Part shown: piece by piece, positions 1 to 9,521 of the stretch
How positions within the stretch are numbered: position 1 is the stretch's first letter
Layout of the letters: each line of letters begins with the position of its first letter
Source of the DNA: Psychrobacter sp. JCM 18900
Lineage (GTDB): Bacteria; Pseudomonadota; Gammaproteobacteria; Pseudomonadales; Moraxellaceae
Direction: 5' to 3'
DNA length: 64,000 nt
Assembly (NCBI RefSeq): GCF_904846625.1
Contig: NZ_CAJHBL010000003.1
Coordinates: forward strand, 496,001-560,000
Translations under genes and position numbers: made by a program
The notes under the pieces: model-generated
Seen by the model: the letters and a program-made list of their open reading frames with translations, nothing else
Told to the model about the DNA's origin: nothing
Databases searched by the model: none

Positions 1-1505
1 CTGACTTTTTTGATTAGCTCGTTTTCATGTGGACGGTATGGGTCTAACCAGAAGATTACAGGCGTATCTGATTCACGAGCACGGCGTACGGCAAGTTTTA
101 CCCAGTCTTGGATAGGCTCATCTTTGACCTGACACATGCGCCAGATATCACCTTTCTCAACACGTTTTTCGAGTAGCACTTCATCCGTATCAATATCGAC
201 GATACGTGCAATACCAGCATCGCTAGACTCAAAAGTCTTGTCATGCGAGCCGTATTCTTCAGCTTTTTGAGCCATTAGGCCAACGTTAGGAACGGTGCCC
301 ATCGTTTTTGGATCAAAGTTACCATGCCATTTGCAGAAGTTGATCATTTCTTGGTAAATACGCGCAAAGGTAGACTCTGGCATGACGGCTTTACAGTCAT
401 ACATTTTGCCATCAGCGCCCCACATTTTACCGCCTGAACGAATCATCGCTGGCATAGAAGCATCAACGATTACATCACTTGGAGAATGGAAGTTGGTGAT
501 ACCTTTTGAAGAGTCAACCATTGCCAGACGTGGGCGATGCTCTTGACACGCATGTAAATCACGCTCAATTTCTTCACGCTTTGAAGCTGGTAGCGTTGAG
601 ATCTTGTCGTATAGATCTGCCATACCGTTGTTGACGTTGATACCTAGCTCATCAAAGAAAGCGCCATGTTTCTCGAAAGCTTCTTTATAGTAGATTCTAA
701 CTGCATGACCAAAAACGATAGGATGCGAGACCTTCATCATAGTCGCTTTTACGTGCAATGAGAACAAGATACCAGCTTCGCGGCAATCTTCCATTTCACG
801 CTCATAAAACTCTAATAGTGCTTTTTTGCTCATGACCATCAGGTCGATGACTTCTTTATCAAGCAAAGCAATTTTAGGCTTTAGTACTTTTTGAGTACCA
901 TCATCAAGTAACAACTCCATACGTACTGTACGAGCTTTATCTAATGTCATAGATTGCTCGCCATCGTAGAAGTCGCCGCCATGCATGTGTGATACGTGCG
1001 TGCTTGACCATTGCTTCCATTCACCCATAGAGTGTGGGTGCTTGCGTGCATAGTTTTTAACTGCTTTAGGAGCGCGGCGATCTGAGTTACCTTCACGCAG
1101 TACTGGGTTCACTGAACTGCCTAAGCTTTTGCCATAGCGCTTGCGTAGCTCTTTTTCTTCGTCAGTTTGTGGATCTTCTGGGAAGTTAGGGATGGCATAG
1201 CCTTTGCTCTGTAGCTCTTTGATAGCGGCTTTCAACTGCTGTACAGAAGCACTGATGTTTGGCAGTTTGATGATATTGGTGTTTGGATCTTGAGTCAGAC
1301 GACCTAGCTCAGCTAAGTTGTCCGGAACACGTTGCTCTTCGGTCAAGTATTCAGGGAATTCAGCCAATATACGCGCTGCAACAGAGATATCGCTGGTTTC
1401 AACTTCAACGCCTGCTGTTTTTGTGAATGCTTCGACAATAGGTAAGAACGACAGAGTCGCCAGCGCTGGGGCTTCGTCAGTTTTTGTATAAATAATTTTT
1501 GACAT
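1..1505 (-). CDS. icd: NADP-dependent isocitrate dehydrogenase, monomeric type (3' end outside window)
   Basis: Oxidative decarboxylation of isocitrate to 2-oxoglutarate in the TCA cycle, giving NADPH in the cytosol. The reading frame is open from an ATG at 1505 down to the window edge, giving about 501 residues of a family that is usually near 740, so the C-terminal third is missing only because the window ends. The protein starts [20 protein letters not shown] and contains [17 protein letters not shown] and the [15 protein letters not shown] stretch, all typical of the monomeric (Vibrio/Azotobacter-type) enzyme and unlike the homodimeric E. coli Icd. A GGAAGATC sequence lies just upstream of the start on the minus strand and can serve as ribosome binding site. 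It is transcribed divergently from the next gene. Family assignment is firm; the missing part cannot be checked. Confidence 0.93.
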   Translation of the reverse strand, partial: MSKIIYTKTDEAPALATLSFLPIVEAFTKTAGVEVETSDISVAARILAEFPEYLTEEQRVPDNLAELGRLTQDPNTNIIKLPNISASVQQLKAAIKELQSKGYAIPNFPEDPQTDEEKELRKRYGKSLGSSVNPVLREGNSDRRAPKAVKNYARKHPHSMGEWKQWSSTHVSHMHGGDFYDGEQSMTLDKARTVRMELLLDDGTQKVLKPKIALLDKEVIDLMVMSKKALLEFYEREMEDCREAGILFSLHVKATMMKVSHPIVFGHAVRIYYKEAFEKHGAFFDELGINVNNGMADLYDKISTLPASKREEIERDLHACQEHRPRLAMVDSSKGITNFHSPSDVIVDASMPAMIRSGGKMWGADGKMYDCKAVMPESTFARIYQEMINFCKWHGNFDPKTMGTVPNVGLMAQKAEEYGSHDKTFESSDAGIARIVDIDTDEVLLEKRVEKGDIWRMCQVKDEPIQDWVKLAVRRARESDTPVIFWLDPYRPHENELIKKV

Positions 1506-2112
1506 TTTAGTTAGATCTTCCTTTAGGCTGTAGTTAATAATAAAGCTCAAATATAGTGTTGAATATGCGTCAATGATACTATGCAATAATCCATGATATG
1601 GTTAGAACAAGTACTTCATATGTAGCTTCTTAGAAATTTTTAAGACAGGTCAGACATTTTCTTTTAATAATATTCATGAAAAAAGCATTTAAAGGCAACA
1701 CGTTAACGGTCGGTGCAAAACTGCCTAAAAGTGAATCACTGACGCTACATTATAATCAATCCACTATAAATCCGATAGGATGTCAATCGTATACCATGAA
1801 CTAAGTATACTGTTTTAGCTCGTATCCTATGGTTTCGAATTATACTAAGCTAATAACAACCTTATTCTACCAGTCATCGGCTTCGATATCATCTTTTCCA
1901 TACAACTACTGTTTTTTCATGACGTTTTATATTGACCTTACTGCCCATGAGCGCATTCTTACAAACCACCCGCGTTATCGTTGGTGGTTTTTTATTGGAT
2001 GCAGATAAGTTTTTGCAAATTGTGACAGCAATGACGTAAAAATTTGCTAGTCTAGGTCATCAATAGATTGGTTATCGATAAATATATCGCGATTATAATA
2101 GTGACGGTGAAT
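1506..2112. other. Intergenic region between icd and the COG3146 gene
   Basis: About 600 bases without a convincing gene. It must hold the divergent promoters of icd and of the gene at 2113, but I see no clear -35/-10 pair. The only well-defined element is the hairpin plus T-run at 1962-1994, listed separately. A 42-codon ORF at 1676-1804 has no ribosome binding site and is not called. Confidence 0.5.
1962..1994 (+). terminator. Rho-independent terminator with no obvious upstream gene
   Basis: AAACCACC (1963-1970) pairs with GGTGGTTT (1983-1990) and a T-rich run follows on the plus strand. No plus-strand gene lies upstream in the window, so it either ends an unannotated short transcript or acts as an attenuator in the leader of the gene at 2113. 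Confidence 0.6.
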
Positions 2113-3498
2113 ATGAGTTTAGAGTATGCGCTGATTAATGATACCAGCTGGCAGAGCCAAACAGAGTGGCAGACGCCAGATACCCCTTTTATGTCATTTG
2201 CTTTTTGGCAAGCGTTGACTGACACCGGAGCAATTGGTGAGCAGGCAGGGTGGCTACCAATATTTATTTTGGTACATCGTGTCGCTGATGCTACTAACAG
2301 TGCCGATAGTGAAGGTAACACCGATACCTTAGTAGATAGCGCGGCAGAAAATACATTGCAGCCTGTGGCCGTCATGCCAGTATTTATAAAAGGCCATCAT
2401 CGTGGTGAGTTTGTATTTGATCATGCATGGGCTGAAGCTTATGCACGCTATGGTGTTGATTATTATCCGCGATTGGTCACTAGCGCACCATATACACCGA
2501 TTACTGGTCAAAGGATTTGGTTGGCAAAAGGTGAAATATTAAATGAAGATATCCTCAAAACAGCCATCGCAGGTATCGATGATATCGCTCAACAAGTGGG
2601 CGCCTCAAGCTGGCATGGGCTATTTGTGACACCTGAGCTTGCCTCTATTGCCACTACATCTATGCCAACTGAAATTGATGTAGAGCTTGCGATAGCAGCT
2701 CAAGAAAGCGGCGTAGAGTCAGCTGCTATTGAGCTACCGATATTTGAGCGTCAAGGTTGCCAGTTCTTATGGCAAAATAAAGACTTACTGAATGACCGTA
2801 AGCCATTTGCAGATTTTGATGCGTTTTTGATGACCTTAAAAGCCAAAAAACGCAAAACCATTCGGGCTGAGCGCCGTAAAGTTTCTGAGCAAGGCATTAT
2901 TTGCCAGCGAAAATGCGGCGATGCTATTAGCGACGCAGACTGGAAGGCCTTTTATCATTGTTATGTGATGACCTATGCAGTACGCGGACAGCAACCTTAT
3001 TTGACGATAGACTTTTTTATGGCTTTGGCAGCGAGCATGCCTGAGCATATAATGCTTGCGCAAGCACTTGATGCCAGTGGTGAGATTATCGCGAGTAGTT
3101 TGTTCTTATATGACAGACCTGATAGCGACAATGTTGATGGTGACAAGGCTGATGTTGATAATAATAATGCCACCTTATATGGTCGTTACTGGGGCGCGCT
3201 AGGTGAATATGACAGCTTGCATTTTGAGCTGTGCTATTATCAAGGTATTGAGTTTGCTATTGAGCAAGGGTTGTTATCCTTTGATCCGGGTACGCAAGGC
3301 GAGCATAAGCTGGTACGTGGCTTTATTCCAACGACGACGCATTCTATCCACCGTATTTATGATCCGCGTTTTGTACCAGCGATTGGTGATTTTTGTGCTA
3401 GAGATCGGCTGCATATGGCGCAGTATCGTCAGCAGGCATTCGAAGCTTTGCCTTTTAACGCAGACAATATGCCTGCATTAAAAGGCATTGACTCATAG
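2113..3498 (+). CDS. COG3146/DUF482 family GNAT-like protein
   Basis: A 461-aa cytosolic protein of the COG3146 (PF04339, FemAB-like) family, annotated elsewhere as a GNAT-type N-acyltransferase or 'peptidoglycan biosynthesis' protein; substrate unknown. Family features visible are the basic segment FLMTLKAKKRKTIRAERRKV near residues 240-260, the LYGRYWGALGEYDSLHFELC region and the C-terminal FDPGTQGEHKLVRGFIP motif. The frame opens upstream with a TTG at 2068, but the ATG at 2113 (MSLEYALINDTSW) begins where family similarity starts and is preferred; neither start has a strong Shine-Dalgarno. Low-complexity acidic inserts occur around residues 70-85 and 335-345. It stands alone, 100 bases before ubiC. 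Family call good, function uncertain. Confidence 0.82.
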   Translation: MSLEYALINDTSWQSQTEWQTPDTPFMSFAFWQALTDTGAIGEQAGWLPIFILVHRVADATNSADSEGNTDTLVDSAAENTLQPVAVMPVFIKGHHRGEFVFDHAWAEAYARYGVDYYPRLVTSAPYTPITGQRIWLAKGEILNEDILKTAIAGIDDIAQQVGASSWHGLFVTPELASIATTSMPTEIDVELAIAAQESGVESAAIELPIFERQGCQFLWQNKDLLNDRKPFADFDAFLMTLKAKKRKTIRAERRKVSEQGIICQRKCGDAISDADWKAFYHCYVMTYAVRGQQPYLTIDFFMALAASMPEHIMLAQALDASGEIIASSLFLYDRPDSDNVDGDKADVDNNNATLYGRYWGALGEYDSLHFELCYYQGIEFAIEQGLLSFDPGTQGEHKLVRGFIPTTTHSIHRIYDPRFVPAIGDFCARDRLHMAQYRQQAFEALPFNADNMPALKGIDS

Positions 3499-3597
3499 CA
3501 GTAATTTATAACGGTAGTCAGCTGTGACTAACTTTGCTTTTATTCGTATGTACCTTTTAACTGTTAAATACTCTCTAAAAAATACTAGCCATAAACT

Positions 3598-4086
3598 ATG
3601 ACCAGCAATTCTTTTAGTTCTACCAATGATCTACCTCCTACTGAACTCATACCTTGGCTCAATGCTGAAGGTTCTCTCACTGCGATATTAGAAGAGAAGG
3701 CAGGGCAGCCGCTGCGCGTAAAACGCAGCTTTGAAGGCTATCGTTTGCTGACTTTAGGTCAAAAAAAACAGTTGGGTGTACGAGGCATGATGCTAAATCG
3801 TCCAATGCTGGCATGGATACGGGAAGTGCAGCTATATGGCAATGATGACATGCCATGGGTGCAAGCACAGAGTATCTTTCCTTTAAACAGTTTGAAGGGT
3901 CAGTCTCGTCGTCTTCAGCATTTGAAGAACACACCTATTGGCTACGTGCTATTTAAGCGTCGCCGTACCTTGCCAAATGAGCGTTTTATCAGTCATACCA
4001 GTGACGGTTGGCAACGACAAACCCGTTATGACTGGCATGGTCGTAAAATAATGATTAGTGAAACGTTCCTGCCGGCGTTCTTATAA
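3598..4086 (+). CDS. ubiC: Chorismate--pyruvate lyase
   Basis: Converts chorismate to 4-hydroxybenzoate and pyruvate, the first committed step of ubiquinone synthesis, in the cytosol. The 162-aa length matches the family. Alignable landmarks with E. coli UbiC are AWIREVQL (substrate-binding Arg), PWVQAQSIFPLNSLKG, NTPIGYVLF and the C-terminal ISETFLPAF, which carries the conserved glutamate. The ATG at 3598 is the first in frame. No ubiA follows, which is unlike the enterobacterial ubiCA arrangement; downstream is a 690-base spacer with two repeat elements. The call rests on several separate motifs in the right order. Confidence 0.88.
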   Translation: MTSNSFSSTNDLPPTELIPWLNAEGSLTAILEEKAGQPLRVKRSFEGYRLLTLGQKKQLGVRGMMLNRPMLAWIREVQLYGNDDMPWVQAQSIFPLNSLKGQSRRLQHLKNTPIGYVLFKRRRTLPNERFISHTSDGWQRQTRYDWHGRKIMISETFLPAFL

Positions 4087-4099
4087 TCACTTCACTATA

Positions 4100-4205
4100 A
4101 TAGTCACTCCACTATAAAAGTATTACTGCGTTAACCTCGCTTGAGGTGTTTAATATACATCTACATTCAGCTGCCTTGTACCATTTTTAAATTGAATCGA
4201 CTATA
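4100..4205 (+). repeat. Dispersed ~100-bp inverted-end repeat, copy A
   Basis: First of two copies lying back to back. Its left end ATAGTCACTCCACTATAAAA is an imperfect inverted match to the right end TTTTTAAATTGAATCGACTA. The internal part (GCGTTAACCTCGCTTGA then CTGCCTTGTAC) recurs in the copies near 33,779, 35,600 and 56,495. MITE-like; no coding capacity. I do not recognise it as a named family. Confidence 0.7.
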
Positions 4206-4310
4206 TAGTCAAGTCTATATAAATCCGCTACATCGTCATCCTCGCTAAGCATACTAATGTATAACTTGCACTCGGTTTCCTTGTATCGAAATTATATTAA
4301 ATTGACTATA
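4204..4310 (+). repeat. Dispersed ~100-bp inverted-end repeat, copy B
   Basis: Bounded by TATAGTCAA (4204-4212) and its exact inverted partner TTGACTATA (4302-4310). It abuts copy A, the junction being the palindrome GACTATATAGTC. The right two-thirds is nearly identical to the copy at 56,495-56,602 (shared CTCGCTAAGCATACTAATGT and CTTGCACTCGGTTTCCTTGT), so B and E form one subfamily, A and D another. Confidence 0.75.
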
Positions 4311-4434
4311 TCTAGCCACGCTTAAAAATATTTTATGCCTAAAACAGCATAAAAGTGCAAGCAAGAGAAAAAAATCAGCGGATAAATCCTTTATTTTATT
4401 GGCTATTTATCTGTGTTATATAGTCATTTAATTC

Positions 4435-4459
4435 CCTCATCTTAAGGTGAGGTTTTTTT
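4435..4459 (+). terminator. Rho-independent terminator upstream of glyA
   Basis: CCTCATC pairs with GGTGAGG (one G-T pair) around a short TTAA loop, followed by seven T. It lies some 350 bases after ubiC, past both repeats, and 315 bases before glyA. It may end the ubiC transcript. Confidence 0.6.
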
Positions 4460-4507
4460 GCGCTCACAGCACAAATTTTCATGTTACACTTAATCTTTCG
4501 CGATGAT

Positions 4508-4529
4508 ATCGATGCAAATGTACATCGAT
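4508..4529. promoter_or_regulatory. Perfect 7-bp inverted repeat upstream of glyA
   Basis: ATCGATG, 8 bases, CATCGAT. It could be an operator for a dimeric regulator or a short hairpin in the glyA upstream region. No regulator is identifiable from the sequence. Confidence 0.3.
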
Positions 4530-4773
4530 TTTATTGACGAATCAGTCAGGTTAATAACAGGTCAGTCGCCTGTATTTATTCTTATTTCAATCTTTGCTAA
4601 TAGACTCCATTCACAATAAGGGTCATACCATAAAACAGACTGCAGAAAAACAGCGTGCAGAGGTATTAATAGTACTTCAGCGACGTTGACGCAGTAGTTG
4701 TTTTATTGTGGGCAGGCTATAAGCTTCTTTTCAATGACGTTTTTTAATGACAGTCACTACTTAGGACATCACT

Positions 4774-6030
4774 ATGTTTAAAGATATTTCTATCAAAGAT
4801 TTTGATCCAGTACTTGCTGAAGCGATGGCCGCAGAAAGCGTTCGTCAAGAAAACCATATCGAGCTTATCGCCTCTGAAAACTACTGCTCACAAGCAGTGA
4901 TGGAAGCACAAGGTACTGACCTTACCAATAAATACGCAGAAGGCTATCCTGGCAAGCGTTATTATGGTGGTTGTGAGCATGTGGACGTAGTTGAGCAATT
5001 GGCTATTGACCGTGCTAAAGAGTTGTTCGGTGCAGAGTATGTGAACGTTCAGCCGCATTCTGGTAGCCAAGCAAACTCAGCCGTATTTTTAGCATTGCTA
5101 GAAGCAAATGACACTGTACTAGGCATGAGCTTAGACGCTGGTGGTCACTTGACGCATGGCGCACACATCAACTTCTCAGGTTTGAACTACAATGCCGTAC
5201 AGTACGGATTGGTAGATGGCACTGGCCTTATTGATTATGATCAAGTAGAGAGCTTGGCGCGTGAGCATAAGCCAAAAATGATCATCGCGGGTTTCTCAGC
5301 ATACTCACAAGTAGTTGATTGGCAGCGTTTCCGTGACATCGCGGACGAAGTAGGCGCGTATCTATTGGTCGATATGGCACACGTTGCTGGTCTAGTTGCT
5401 GGCGGTGTTTATCCAAACCCAGTACCTTTCGCTGATGTGGTTACAACGACGACGCACAAAACTCTACGTGGCCCACGCTCAGGTATGATTTTGGCACGTG
5501 ATGAAGTATTGGCTAAGAAGCTAAACTCAGCTGTATTCCCAGGCAACCAAGGTGGCCCGTTGATGCATGTCATCGCTGCAAAAGCGGTTTGCTTTAAAGA
5601 AGCGTTAGAAGATAACTTCAAAACGTATCAGCAGCAAGTAGTGAAAAACGCGCAAGCCATGGCAAAAGTGGTTCAAGAGCGCGGCTATGAAGTTATCTCT
5701 GGTGGTACTGAAAACCATCTAATGCTGATCAGTCTCGTTAAGCAAGAGATGACGGGTAAAGAAGCAGACAAATGGCTTGGTGAAGCACACATCACTGTCA
5801 ACAAAAACGCTGTACCAAACGATCCAAAATCACCATTCGTGACTTCTGGTATTCGTATCGGTACGCCAGCGATTACTACTCGTGGCTTCAACGAAGCACA
5901 AGCGGGTGAGTTGGCAGGTTGGATCTGTGACGTACTAGACAGCCGCGGTGATGAAGTGGTTGCGACTGAAGTACGCGCTAAAGTAGAAGCTATCTGTGCA
6001 GAATTACCAGTCTATGCTAAAAATCAGTAA
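4774..6030 (+). CDS. glyA: Serine hydroxymethyltransferase
   Basis: PLP enzyme interconverting serine + tetrahydrofolate with glycine + 5,10-methylene-tetrahydrofolate; cytosolic, main one-carbon source. At 418 aa it is full length. It shows [11 protein letters not shown] near the N-terminus, [15 protein letters not shown], the DMAHVAGL segment and the PLP-lysine motif [12 protein letters not shown] around residue 230. The ATG at 4774 is the start expected for the family. A strong terminator follows at once, so it is monocistronic. The next gene downstream is an alanine/glycine symporter, a sensible neighbour for glycine metabolism although separately transcribed. Confidence 0.97.
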   Translation: MFKDISIKDFDPVLAEAMAAESVRQENHIELIASENYCSQAVMEAQGTDLTNKYAEGYPGKRYYGGCEHVDVVEQLAIDRAKELFGAEYVNVQPHSGSQANSAVFLALLEANDTVLGMSLDAGGHLTHGAHINFSGLNYNAVQYGLVDGTGLIDYDQVESLAREHKPKMIIAGFSAYSQVVDWQRFRDIADEVGAYLLVDMAHVAGLVAGGVYPNPVPFADVVTTTTHKTLRGPRSGMILARDEVLAKKLNSAVFPGNQGGPLMHVIAAKAVCFKEALEDNFKTYQQQVVKNAQAMAKVVQERGYEVISGGTENHLMLISLVKQEMTGKEADKWLGEAHITVNKNAVPNDPKSPFVTSGIRIGTPAITTRGFNEAQAGELAGWICDVLDSRGDEVVATEVRAKVEAICAELPVYAKNQ

Positions 6031-6050
6031 ACTTTAGAATGGTAATAAAA

Positions 6051-6083
6051 AAAACCGCTAAGCTTTTGCTTAGCGGTTTTTTT
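6051..6083 (+). terminator. Rho-independent terminator of glyA
   Basis: AACCGCTAAGC and GCTTAGCGGTT form a perfect 11-bp stem with a TTTT loop, followed by a T-run. It sits about 20 bases after the glyA stop codon. Confidence 0.92.
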
Positions 6084-6439
6084 GTTATTGCTCTCTATGA
6101 ATATTATGTCATTTAACGCAAACCTATGTTGATATTGCCATTGAGCTCTTTTAATTATATTTAAGTCCGTTATTTAACCTGAAAATTACTACCGACATTT
6201 TTCGATAAGTGTAGTGAGCTTGATTGAGTTCCGCTATTAGTTTTAAAGAGCTAAGTTGATGTTTAATTAAGAAAAATGTGTAAATCTCTTTGTTTATACA
6301 AAAATATTAGTATATAGTCAGTATTGAACATTTAGTAATAATACTAATACAAATTATAATAAATAGTTACACTTTGTATTAGTATCGCTGTAATTGATTG
6401 AATAATTATATAAATATTATTTTCAATAAAGGGATTTAC
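6084..6439. other. AT-rich leader region of the alanine/glycine symporter
   Basis: Very AT-rich 356-base spacer. I see no gene, no clear hairpin and no recognisable glycine-riboswitch core. It presumably carries the promoter of the symporter gene. Confidence 0.4.
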
Positions 6440-7975
6440 ATGAAAAAACAATCTTTAGTCGCAACGATGCTATTACTCAGCACGACTCTTGCGCAAGCAG
6501 CAGAACAATCAGGTTTAGCAGCATTTGGAGCAGGTCTTGATGGCTTTATGGCCAATATATTTGGCTGGTTCGTCGATCTTATTTTCTTTTCAGTACCTCT
6601 TGGAGACGTCAGCTTCCCGCTCATTGTAGGTTGGTTATTAGTTGCTGCACTCATCTTCACCTTTTACTTTGGATTTATTCAATTTCGCCAAATAGGCTTG
6701 TCTTTAGATATTGTCAGAGGCAAATATACCGATCCCAATCCGGCCAACAAAGAAGAAGGCGAGGTCAGCCACTTTCAAGCCTTAGCTACTGCATTATCAG
6801 GTACCGTTGGTCTTGGTAATATCGCAGGTGTTGGTGCAGCACTTGCTATTGGTGGACCTGGCGCTACCTTTTGGATGATTATGGTCGGCCTATTCGGTAT
6901 GGCGACTAAGTTTGTAGAATGTACGTTAGGCGTCAAATATCGTACGGTACTACCATCTGGTGTCGTATCAGGTGGCCCTATGTACTACCTAAGCCGCGGC
7001 ATGGCTGAACGTGGTATGGGCGGATTAGGTAAGTTTCTGGCTGTTGGGTTTGCACTCATGTGTATATTGGCGACCTTTGGTGCTGGTAACATGTTCCAAG
7101 GTAACCAAGCCTTTGCAGTCATGAGCTCTACTTTTAGCATTCCAACGGATTACAGTGTGTTCTTTGGTATTGGCTTAGCATTTTTAGTCGGTATGGTTAT
7201 CATTGGTGGTATGCCGCGCATCGCAACCGTTACCGAAAAAGTCGTACCTTTTATGGCTTTGTTATACATTACTATGGCGGTAATCGTACTGATTGCTAAC
7301 TTTAATCATATCGGCACTGCATTTGGCGAGATTTTCACAGGTGCCTTTACTGGTGCTGGCGTGGCTGGTGGCTTTATTGGCGCATTGATTCAAGGTTTAA
7401 AACGTGCAACTTTCTCTAACGAAGCGGGCGTTGGTTCAGCCGCTATTGCTCACTCAGCAGTAAAAACCAAAGAGCCTGCTACTGAGGGTCTAGTAGCGCT
7501 ATTAGAGCCTTTCATTGATACGGTTGTTATCTGTACGATGACGGCGCTTGTTATTACTATCTCTGGGGTGAACACTGCCGCAAACTTGCAAACCCAAGCA
7601 CTTACTGGTGTGGATCTAACCCGTGCAGCCTTCATGGAAACGGCTCCTATCTTCCAGTATTTCTTAGCTGTCGCGGTATTATTGTTTGCTTTCTCAACGA
7701 TGATTTCATGGTCATATTATGGTCTAAAAGCTTGGACTTACCTCTTTGGTGAAGGTAAAGGCGGCGAGATGATATACAAACTTATCTTCTTAATCTTCGT
7801 TGTTATCGGTACCATCGTACAGTTCAGCTTCGTTATCGACTTCTCAGATGCGGCTCTGTTCGCTATGGCGATCTTCAACATCATCGGTCTGTACTTCTTG
7901 ATGCCAATTGTGAAAAGAGAGGTTAATTCTTTCATAGCGCGTGTGAAAAGTGGTGAAATTAAGAAGTATAAATAA
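6440..7975 (+). CDS. Alanine/glycine:cation symporter (AGCS) family protein
   Basis: Inner-membrane sodium-coupled uptake of alanine or glycine. The 511-aa protein has about ten hydrophobic segments and the family motif GTVGLGNIAGVG near residues 115-125, plus SNEAGVGSAAIAHS around residue 335. The ATG at 6440 is chosen because AAAGGGA sits about 5 bases upstream; an in-frame ATG at 6398 lacks such a site. The chosen start gives MKKQSLVATMLLLSTTLAQAA, which reads like a cleavable signal peptide ahead of the first membrane helix. Position after glyA hints at glycine as substrate, but that is inference. It ends at a terminator shared with gltS. Confidence 0.9.
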   Translation: MKKQSLVATMLLLSTTLAQAAEQSGLAAFGAGLDGFMANIFGWFVDLIFFSVPLGDVSFPLIVGWLLVAALIFTFYFGFIQFRQIGLSLDIVRGKYTDPNPANKEEGEVSHFQALATALSGTVGLGNIAGVGAALAIGGPGATFWMIMVGLFGMATKFVECTLGVKYRTVLPSGVVSGGPMYYLSRGMAERGMGGLGKFLAVGFALMCILATFGAGNMFQGNQAFAVMSSTFSIPTDYSVFFGIGLAFLVGMVIIGGMPRIATVTEKVVPFMALLYITMAVIVLIANFNHIGTAFGEIFTGAFTGAGVAGGFIGALIQGLKRATFSNEAGVGSAAIAHSAVKTKEPATEGLVALLEPFIDTVVICTMTALVITISGVNTAANLQTQALTGVDLTRAAFMETAPIFQYFLAVAVLLFAFSTMISWSYYGLKAWTYLFGEGKGGEMIYKLIFLIFVVIGTIVQFSFVIDFSDAALFAMAIFNIIGLYFLMPIVKREVNSFIARVKSGEIKKYK

Positions 7976-8012
7976 ATGGTTTGATTGAACATTCTCTTAT
8001 AACTTGATAATT

Positions 8013-8048
8013 AAAAAAGCCCACCAAGATGAGTCTTGGCGGGCTTTT
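8013..8048. terminator. Bidirectional terminator between the AGCS gene and gltS
   Basis: AAAAGCCC-A-CCAAGA pairs with TCTTGG-C-GGGCTTTT, with one internal mismatch and a TGAG loop. There are A residues on one side and T residues on the other, so it can work for both convergent genes. Confidence 0.85.
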
Positions 8049-8110
8049 CGATGGCTAGTATTTGTTATTTGCTAGATGGCTATTAAGTTTTAATCTGGGA
8101 CAGTATCAGC

Positions 8111-9385
8111 CTACATAAACGGCAACTTCGTAAAAATCTGCAATATCGTGGCATTAACGATATCAACGAAGAACGCACCAACCATTGGCACGATTAGGAA
8201 TGCTTTAGGTGAAGGCAGATAGCGATCAGTGACTGCCTGCATATTTGCAATCGCTGTCGGTGTTGCACCCATACCAAAACCACAATGACCCGCTGACAAT
8301 ACAGCTGCGTCATAGTCTTTACCCATAATTTTAAAGGTAATCAGGTAAACGTAGATAATCATAATGATGGTCTGTACAACCAATATGACTAATACAGGAC
8401 CCGCCAAATCGGTCAGCTGCCAAAGTTTTAAAGACAATAATGCCATCGCTAAAAATAGGCTTAAAGATGCATTACCAAGTACATCAATTGAGCGGTCAAA
8501 CATATCAAAATTGAAGACCATCGTCAGTACATTGCGAATGATGACACCACCTGCCAGTGCCCATACGAACGTCGGCAACTCAAACCAGGTGCCTTCAGCA
8601 ACTATGGCCATTACATCGGCAAAAGCCAAAGCACCTGCGAATAGTGCCAAAGTCTCGATAGTAGAGGACGCTGTGATAAAGCGCATGCTATCAGGTCTTT
8701 CAAAGATATCTTTATTACTACCTGCAGACTCCTCATCGTGTTTGGTGCTATATAACGACTGTGCACCAGCAACTTTTTCGATATCGCTAGGATCAGGGTT
8801 GGCTAGCGTTGGTTTTAACCCAAGTCGGTTAATCAAGCGACGGGCAACAGGACCCCCAACGATACCACCTGCGACCAAACCATAAGTAGCAACCGCGATA
8901 CCAAGCGTCGTCGCACCGACCACGCCGTAGTCTTGTTCTAACGTAATACCCCAAGCGCCTGCTGTACCGTGACCACCAGTTAGAGCGATAGACCCTGTCA
9001 CCAGACCGAGCAGAGGATCAAGTCCTAACGCACTTGCCATGGCCACACCAACGACATCCTGCAATACAATGAATACTGAAACAACGATAGTAAAAATCAA
9101 TAATGGTGTGCCGCCTGCTTTTAATCGACTGAAATCAGCACTCAGACCGATGGACGCAAAGAACATCAACATGGTGGCGGTCTGTAATCCTTGATGAAAG
9201 TTAAAACTATATCCCCAAACCATATTGAGAGCATAGACAACAATCGCCGCGACCAGACCACCAGCAACAGGTTCTGGAATATTAAAGTCTTCTAAAAACT
9301 TGACTCTCCGCACCAAAAACCGCCCAAGCAGCAGCACTAAGGTGGCCAATATCAGGGTGTAATAACCGTTTAAGGTAATCTCCAT
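8111..9385 (-). CDS. gltS: Sodium/glutamate symporter
   Basis: Inner-membrane Na+-coupled glutamate uptake. At 424 aa it is slightly longer than E. coli GltS (about 400). It has ten or more hydrophobic stretches and the two inverted halves typical of the family: FIPEP-like NIPEPVAGGLVAA near residue 37, TGGHGTAGAWG near residue 138, and GHCGFGMGATPTAIANM near residue 370. The central cytoplasmic loop (about residues 205-235) is hydrophilic. The ATG at 9385 has AAAGGATT 5-6 bases upstream. A long hairpin lies in its leader (see 9415-9454). Confidence 0.94.
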   Translation of the reverse strand: MEITLNGYYTLILATLVLLLGRFLVRRVKFLEDFNIPEPVAGGLVAAIVVYALNMVWGYSFNFHQGLQTATMLMFFASIGLSADFSRLKAGGTPLLIFTIVVSVFIVLQDVVGVAMASALGLDPLLGLVTGSIALTGGHGTAGAWGITLEQDYGVVGATTLGIAVATYGLVAGGIVGGPVARRLINRLGLKPTLANPDPSDIEKVAGAQSLYSTKHDEESAGSNKDIFERPDSMRFITASSTIETLALFAGALAFADVMAIVAEGTWFELPTFVWALAGGVIIRNVLTMVFNFDMFDRSIDVLGNASLSLFLAMALLSLKLWQLTDLAGPVLVILVVQTIIMIIYVYLITFKIMGKDYDAAVLSAGHCGFGMGATPTAIANMQAVTDRYLPSPKAFLIVPMVGAFFVDIVNATILQIFTKLPFM

Positions 9386-9414
9386 AGGTTAATCCTTTCT
9401 ATAAAATAAATTAA

Positions 9415-9454
9415 CCTGAATTCGGGATAAATATGGCTTTATCTCGAATTCAGG
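9415..9454 (-). terminator. 17-bp stem hairpin between the barstar gene and gltS
   Basis: Arms at 9415-9431 and 9438-9454 are inverted copies (CCTGAATTCGGGATAAA) with one mismatch and a 6-base loop. On the minus strand it is followed by TTAATTTATTTT, so it can end the RNase-barstar transcript. It also lies about 30 bases before the gltS start and could influence gltS translation or read-through. Confidence 0.6.
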
Positions 9455-9521
9455 TTTCTATGATGACGAATAATTATCGGTGACTATCGGCGGTCGGGCT
9501 TGCAATATAGGCTTTCAACGA

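Noticed and set aside
1676-1804. A 42-codon plus-strand ORF (MKKAFKGNTLTVGAKL...)
   Set aside because: No ribosome binding site, no recognisable product, and it lies in a spacer that must hold two promoters.
2068-2112. Upstream TTG start for the COG3146 gene
   Set aside because: It would add 15 hydrophobic residues not part of the family; the ATG at 2113 is a better start, although neither has a strong ribosome binding site.
6084-6439. Glycine riboswitch upstream of the AGCS symporter
   Set aside because: The position would be suitable, but I cannot find the conserved glycine-aptamer core or an expression-platform hairpin.
8364-8885. A 173-codon plus-strand ORF
   Set aside because: It is antisense to gltS and has no ribosome binding site or recognisable motif.
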